A program made the translations under genes and the position numbers. A stretch of DNA of 6,755 bases from an uncultured Lachnospiraceae bacterium (GTDB taxonomy: Bacteria > Bacillota_A > Clostridia > Lachnospirales > Lachnospiraceae): positions 1 to 6,755 of the forward strand of contig CAMMZE010000057.1 of NCBI GenBank assembly GCA_946529195.1, written 5' to 3'. Below are positions 6,158 through 6,755 of the stretch, piece by piece (within the stretch, counting starts at the first letter, position 1; each line of letters opens with the position of its first letter). The notes below the pieces were generated by a model. That model ran no database searches and was not told the origin of the DNA. It saw nothing but the letters and a program-made list of their open reading frames with translations.

Positions 6158-6601
6158 ATGTTAAAAGAATTCAAAGAATTTGCACTGAAGGGTAATGTTT
6201 TTGACATGGCAGTCGGCATCATCATTGGCGGTGCCTTCACAGCTATCGTTAATTCCGTAATCAATGACCTGCTGATGCCGATCCTTGGCATTATCACCGG
6301 AGGAATCAATTTCTCCGATCTGTTCATCGCACTGGACGGCAAAGAGTACGCATCTCTTGCAGCAGCACAGGAGGCTGGAGCACCCGCATTCGCATACGGA
6401 AGCTTTATCCAGAATGTCATCTCATTTATCATCCTTGCCTTTGTTGTATTCCTGTTCGTAAAGACCATGAACAAGATGCGCAAAGAAGAGCCGGCACCGG
6501 AGCCCACCACAAAGGTTTGCCCCTACTGCCAGTCTGAGATCCCGATCATGGCTAAGAAGTGCCCGCACTGCACATCCGATCTTCCTGAGGATGCAGCCTA
6601 A
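6158..6601 (+). CDS. mscL: Large-conductance mechanosensitive channel MscL with C-terminal zinc ribbon
   Basis: This 147-residue protein forms an oligomeric membrane pore that opens under high membrane tension and releases solutes during hypo-osmotic shock. The N-terminal amphipathic helix MLKEFKEFALKGN leads to TM1 (about 14-42) with the conserved VFDMAVGIIIGGAF gating segment. A short extracellular loop follows (about 50-80, alanine-rich), then TM2 (about 81-104) and a charged segment MNKMRKEE. In place of the usual C-terminal helix bundle there is a proline-rich linker and a four-cysteine zinc ribbon: C121, C124, C135 and C138 (CxxC-x10-CxxC). Such tails occur in some Firmicutes MscL proteins, to my recollection; their function is not settled. 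ATG 6158 has AAGGAG (6146-6151) six bases upstream. It follows the CNNM gene by 57 bp and may be transcribed with it, from its own promoter, or both. A strong terminator lies downstream. Confidence 0.96.
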   Translation: MLKEFKEFALKGNVFDMAVGIIIGGAFTAIVNSVINDLLMPILGIITGGINFSDLFIALDGKEYASLAAAQEAGAPAFAYGSFIQNVISFIILAFVVFLFVKTMNKMRKEEPAPEPTTKVCPYCQSEIPIMAKKCPHCTSDLPEDAA

Positions 6602-6603
6602 AA

Positions 6604-6634
6604 GGAGACAGGGGACGGTTCTTAAGTCCCCCCC
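6604..6634 (+). repeat. REP-like palindromic element after mscL
   Basis: Three bases after the mscL stop, GGAGACAGGGGACGGTTCTT (6604-6623) leads into a stem: GGGGAC (6611-6616) pairs with GTCCCC (6626-6631) around a 9-nt loop. From memory, short GC-rich elements with GGGGACGGTTCTT-type cores are dispersed in many Clostridia and other genomes and resemble REP sequences associated with RAYT transposases (TnpA_REP). No transposase is present here, so this would be a solitary, perhaps non-autonomous copy. Identification rests on motif recall, not on a search. Confidence 0.5.
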
Positions 6635-6635
6635 T

Positions 6636-6676
6636 ATAAAAGAAACCTGCCGCGTCATGCGGCAGGTTTCTTTTAT
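6636..6676. terminator. Strong bidirectional intrinsic terminator
   Basis: The arms 6636-6653 and 6659-6676 are perfect reverse complements over 18 bp, with the 5-nt loop GTCAT. The GC-rich core is CCTGCCGC/GCGGCAGG. The outer stem is AAAAGAAA on the left and TTTCTTTT on the right, so either strand produces a U-rich 3' end. It ends the mscL transcript and can serve a converging gene from the right. Confidence 0.93.
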
Positions 6677-6680
6677 GATG

Positions 6681-6704
6681 CAGGCAGGCCGGAGGGCCTG
6701 CCTG
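6681..6704. repeat. Second GC-rich hairpin next to the terminator
   Basis: CAGGCAGGCC (6681-6690) and GGCCTGCCTG (6695-6704) form a perfect 10-bp stem with loop GGAG. No T-run follows on either strand, so it is not a classical terminator by itself. It may protect the 3' end of a transcript from the right or be another palindromic repeat. Its arms share CCTGCC/GGCAGG with the 6636-6676 hairpin, so the two could form alternative pairings. Confidence 0.7.
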
Positions 6705-6721
6705 TCTCATGTTATATCATT

Positions 6722-6755
6722 TTATTTGAAATATGCTACGCCGCTCTCGAAGATG
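6722..6755 (-). CDS. Possible C-terminal end of a convergent gene (most lies outside window)
   Basis: On the minus strand an open frame enters from the right edge and ends in a TAA at 6724-6722. The ten complete codons read IFESGVAYFK. The length is too short to name a family. The reading is supported only by protein-like composition and by the bidirectional terminator just beyond its stop, which fits two converging genes. Another minus-strand frame is also open over these few bases, so the frame choice is tentative. Confidence 0.35.
   Translation of the reverse strand, partial: IFESGVAYFK

Overview
The window looks like an ordinary chromosomal stretch from a Gram-positive Clostridia-type bacterium, most likely a Lachnospiraceae relative. 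This is inference from the moderate G+C content, strong AGGAG-type ribosome binding sites, frequent TTG starts, a NusG-domain-II/Gx transporter gene pair, and protein sequences typical of that group. No species can be named from the sequence alone.

Left part (1-1291): the C-terminal end of an unrecognised protein is followed by a strong sigma-A-type promoter and a tRNA-Leu gene whose anticodon reads AAG. A 12-bp perfect hairpin with a broken T-tract follows the tRNA immediately. Beyond it lie two small genes with no promoter of their own that I could find: a membrane-anchored NusG-domain-II protein (TTG start) and a Gx-family integral membrane protein. This pair is typical of membrane redox or quinone-linked loci.

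Middle part (1345-4660): gltX (glutamyl-tRNA synthetase, with intact catalytic motifs and a likely zinc site) is followed after 7 bp by a compact UvrD/PcrA-type superfamily 1 DNA helicase. The two are probably co-transcribed.

Right part (4647-6755): three 28-bp imperfect tandem repeats begin inside the last codons of the helicase gene and end 13 bp before a near-consensus promoter. That promoter drives a CNNM/CorC-type ion transport protein (DUF21, two CBS domains, CorC_HlyC domain; TTG start). mscL follows, encoding a mechanosensitive channel with a C-terminal four-cysteine zinc ribbon. Downstream of mscL are a REP-like hairpin, a perfect 18-bp bidirectional terminator and a second GC-rich hairpin. 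A probable convergent gene enters from the right edge.

I see no phage, defence island, CRISPR array, insertion sequence or clearly new multi-gene system. The points most worth a second look are the wobble-A tRNA-Leu, the tandem-repeat array in front of the CNNM promoter, the tRNA/hairpin/NusG-II arrangement, and the zinc-ribbon MscL.
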